This document shows positions 4,730-5,125 of a stretch of DNA of 5,125 bases, piece by piece (the first letter of the stretch is position 1; every line of letters begins with the position of its first letter). Location of the stretch: the NCBI GenBank assembly GCA_016935885.1, contig JAFGQA010000129.1, positions 1 through 5,125 on the forward strand. Reading direction: 5' to 3'. The position numbers were made by a program, and so were the translations under genes. The stretch is from Phycisphaerae bacterium (GTDB taxonomy: Bacteria; Planctomycetota; Phycisphaerae; UBA1845; UTPLA1). The notes under the pieces were generated by a model that saw only the letters and a list, made by a program, of their open reading frames with translations, was not told the origin of the DNA and searched no databases.

Positions 4730-5125
4730 GTGGAATCGGCCATTCTCGGACTCGACATCGGCGGCACGAAGACGGCCGTGATCTGGGGCGATCGAGCCGG
4801 GAGAGTTCACGGGCGGGAGGAGTTCGCGACCGCACCACAGCGCGGACCGGATGCCGTGATCGCGGAGTTGGTGGCTCGCCTTCTGGGCCTTCGTGAACGC
4901 GTGACAGCGGCGGGGCACCGAATAGAGGCCGTCTCCGTGGCGATTGGCGGACCGCTGGAGATTGACCGGGGCGTGATCCATTCTCCGCCGAACTTGCCCG
5001 GTTGGGATCGGGTGCCGCTGAAAGCGACGCTGGAGAACCGCACTTCGCTGCCCGTCTTCATCGAGCATGACGGCAACGCGGGGGCGCTGGCCGAGTGGTA
5101 TTTCGGCGCGGCTCGCGGGTGCCGT
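4730..5125 (+). CDS. ROK-family sugar kinase or regulator (glucokinase-like), N-terminal part
   Basis: The first 132 residues of an open frame that runs off the right end. It starts with GTG behind AGGAG. LGLDIGGTKTAV (6-17) is the ATP phosphate-binding motif of the ROK branch of the actin-like sugar kinases, placed at the very N-terminus. There is no helix-turn-helix in front, which favours a kinase over a ROK repressor. AIGGPLEIDRG (71-81) and PNLPGW (87-92) form the sugar-binding region. EHDGNAGALAEWYFG (112-126) is the ROK active-site segment, with Asp114 as the expected catalytic base. The zinc motif (E-x-G-H, C-x-C-G-x-x-G-C) would lie beyond the window, so the sugar (glucose, N-acetylglucosamine, N-acetylmannosamine or other) cannot be told. 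The gene is divergent from tRNA-Tyr/metF across a 288-base spacer. Family call is secure; substrate is open. Confidence 0.92.
   Translation, partial: MESAILGLDIGGTKTAVIWGDRAGRVHGREEFATAPQRGPDAVIAELVARLLGLRERVTAAGHRIEAVSVAIGGPLEIDRGVIHSPPNLPGWDRVPLKATLENRTSLPVFIEHDGNAGALAEWYFGAARGCR

Noticed and set aside
4328..5068. 246-codon minus-strand frame opposite the ROK gene
   Set aside because: The plus strand here encodes clear ROK motifs with a ribosome binding site; the minus frame also runs through tRNA-Tyr.
1..5125. CRISPR array, insertion sequence or complete prophage genes
   Set aside because: No regularly spaced repeats, transposase motifs or phage structural genes were found on either strand.

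Overview
This is a GC-rich bacterial stretch with four protein genes (one cut by the right edge), two tRNA genes and one region that looks acquired. The housekeeping part, about 2422-5125, reads on the minus strand from right to left as tRNA-Tyr(GTA), metF (methylenetetrahydrofolate reductase), frr (ribosome recycling factor) and tRNA-Gly(TCC). A ROK-family sugar kinase/regulator gene points the other way, on the plus strand, and runs off the right end. The phylum cannot be fixed from this. Planctomycetota is a weak guess, resting on base composition, frr sitting away from the common tsf-pyrH-frr order, and an integrase-tail-like relic.

The left part, 1-2421, is different. It is dominated by one minus-strand gene (315-2081) whose product joins an N-terminal DUF262 (GmrSD-type, ParB/Srx-like) domain to a C-terminal AlbA_2/Schlafen-like domain, with no HNH/DUF1524 nuclease. 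The gene is visibly poorer in GC than the housekeeping genes: 29 of 60 bases in 1621-1680, against 38 of 60 in 4081-4140 inside metF. It lies directly beyond the 3' end of tRNA-Gly, the classic insertion point of integrative elements. Between gene and tRNA (2082-2421) there is a 12-bp-stem hairpin with a competing fold, and a plus-strand reading frame that resembles the tail of a tyrosine integrase running into the tRNA. The simplest reading is a decayed or partial genomic island carrying a candidate phage-defence gene. This is inference and needs the left-hand sequence beyond this window.

Region by region: 1-14 may hold the first codons of another minus-strand gene with a good ribosome binding site; 15-314 holds no supported gene; 315-2081 is the DUF262-AlbA_2 gene; 2082-2421 is the island/tRNA junction; 2422-2494 is tRNA-Gly, with a good sigma-70 type promoter at 2577-2604; 2693-3259 is frr; 3260-3428 is a hairpin-rich spacer with a possible frr promoter; 3429-4331 is metF; 4359-4441 is tRNA-Tyr, only 27 bases upstream of metF and probably on the same transcript; 4442-4729 is a divergent spacer with an 8-bp inverted repeat and a strong run of guanines; 4730-5125 is the start of the ROK gene.
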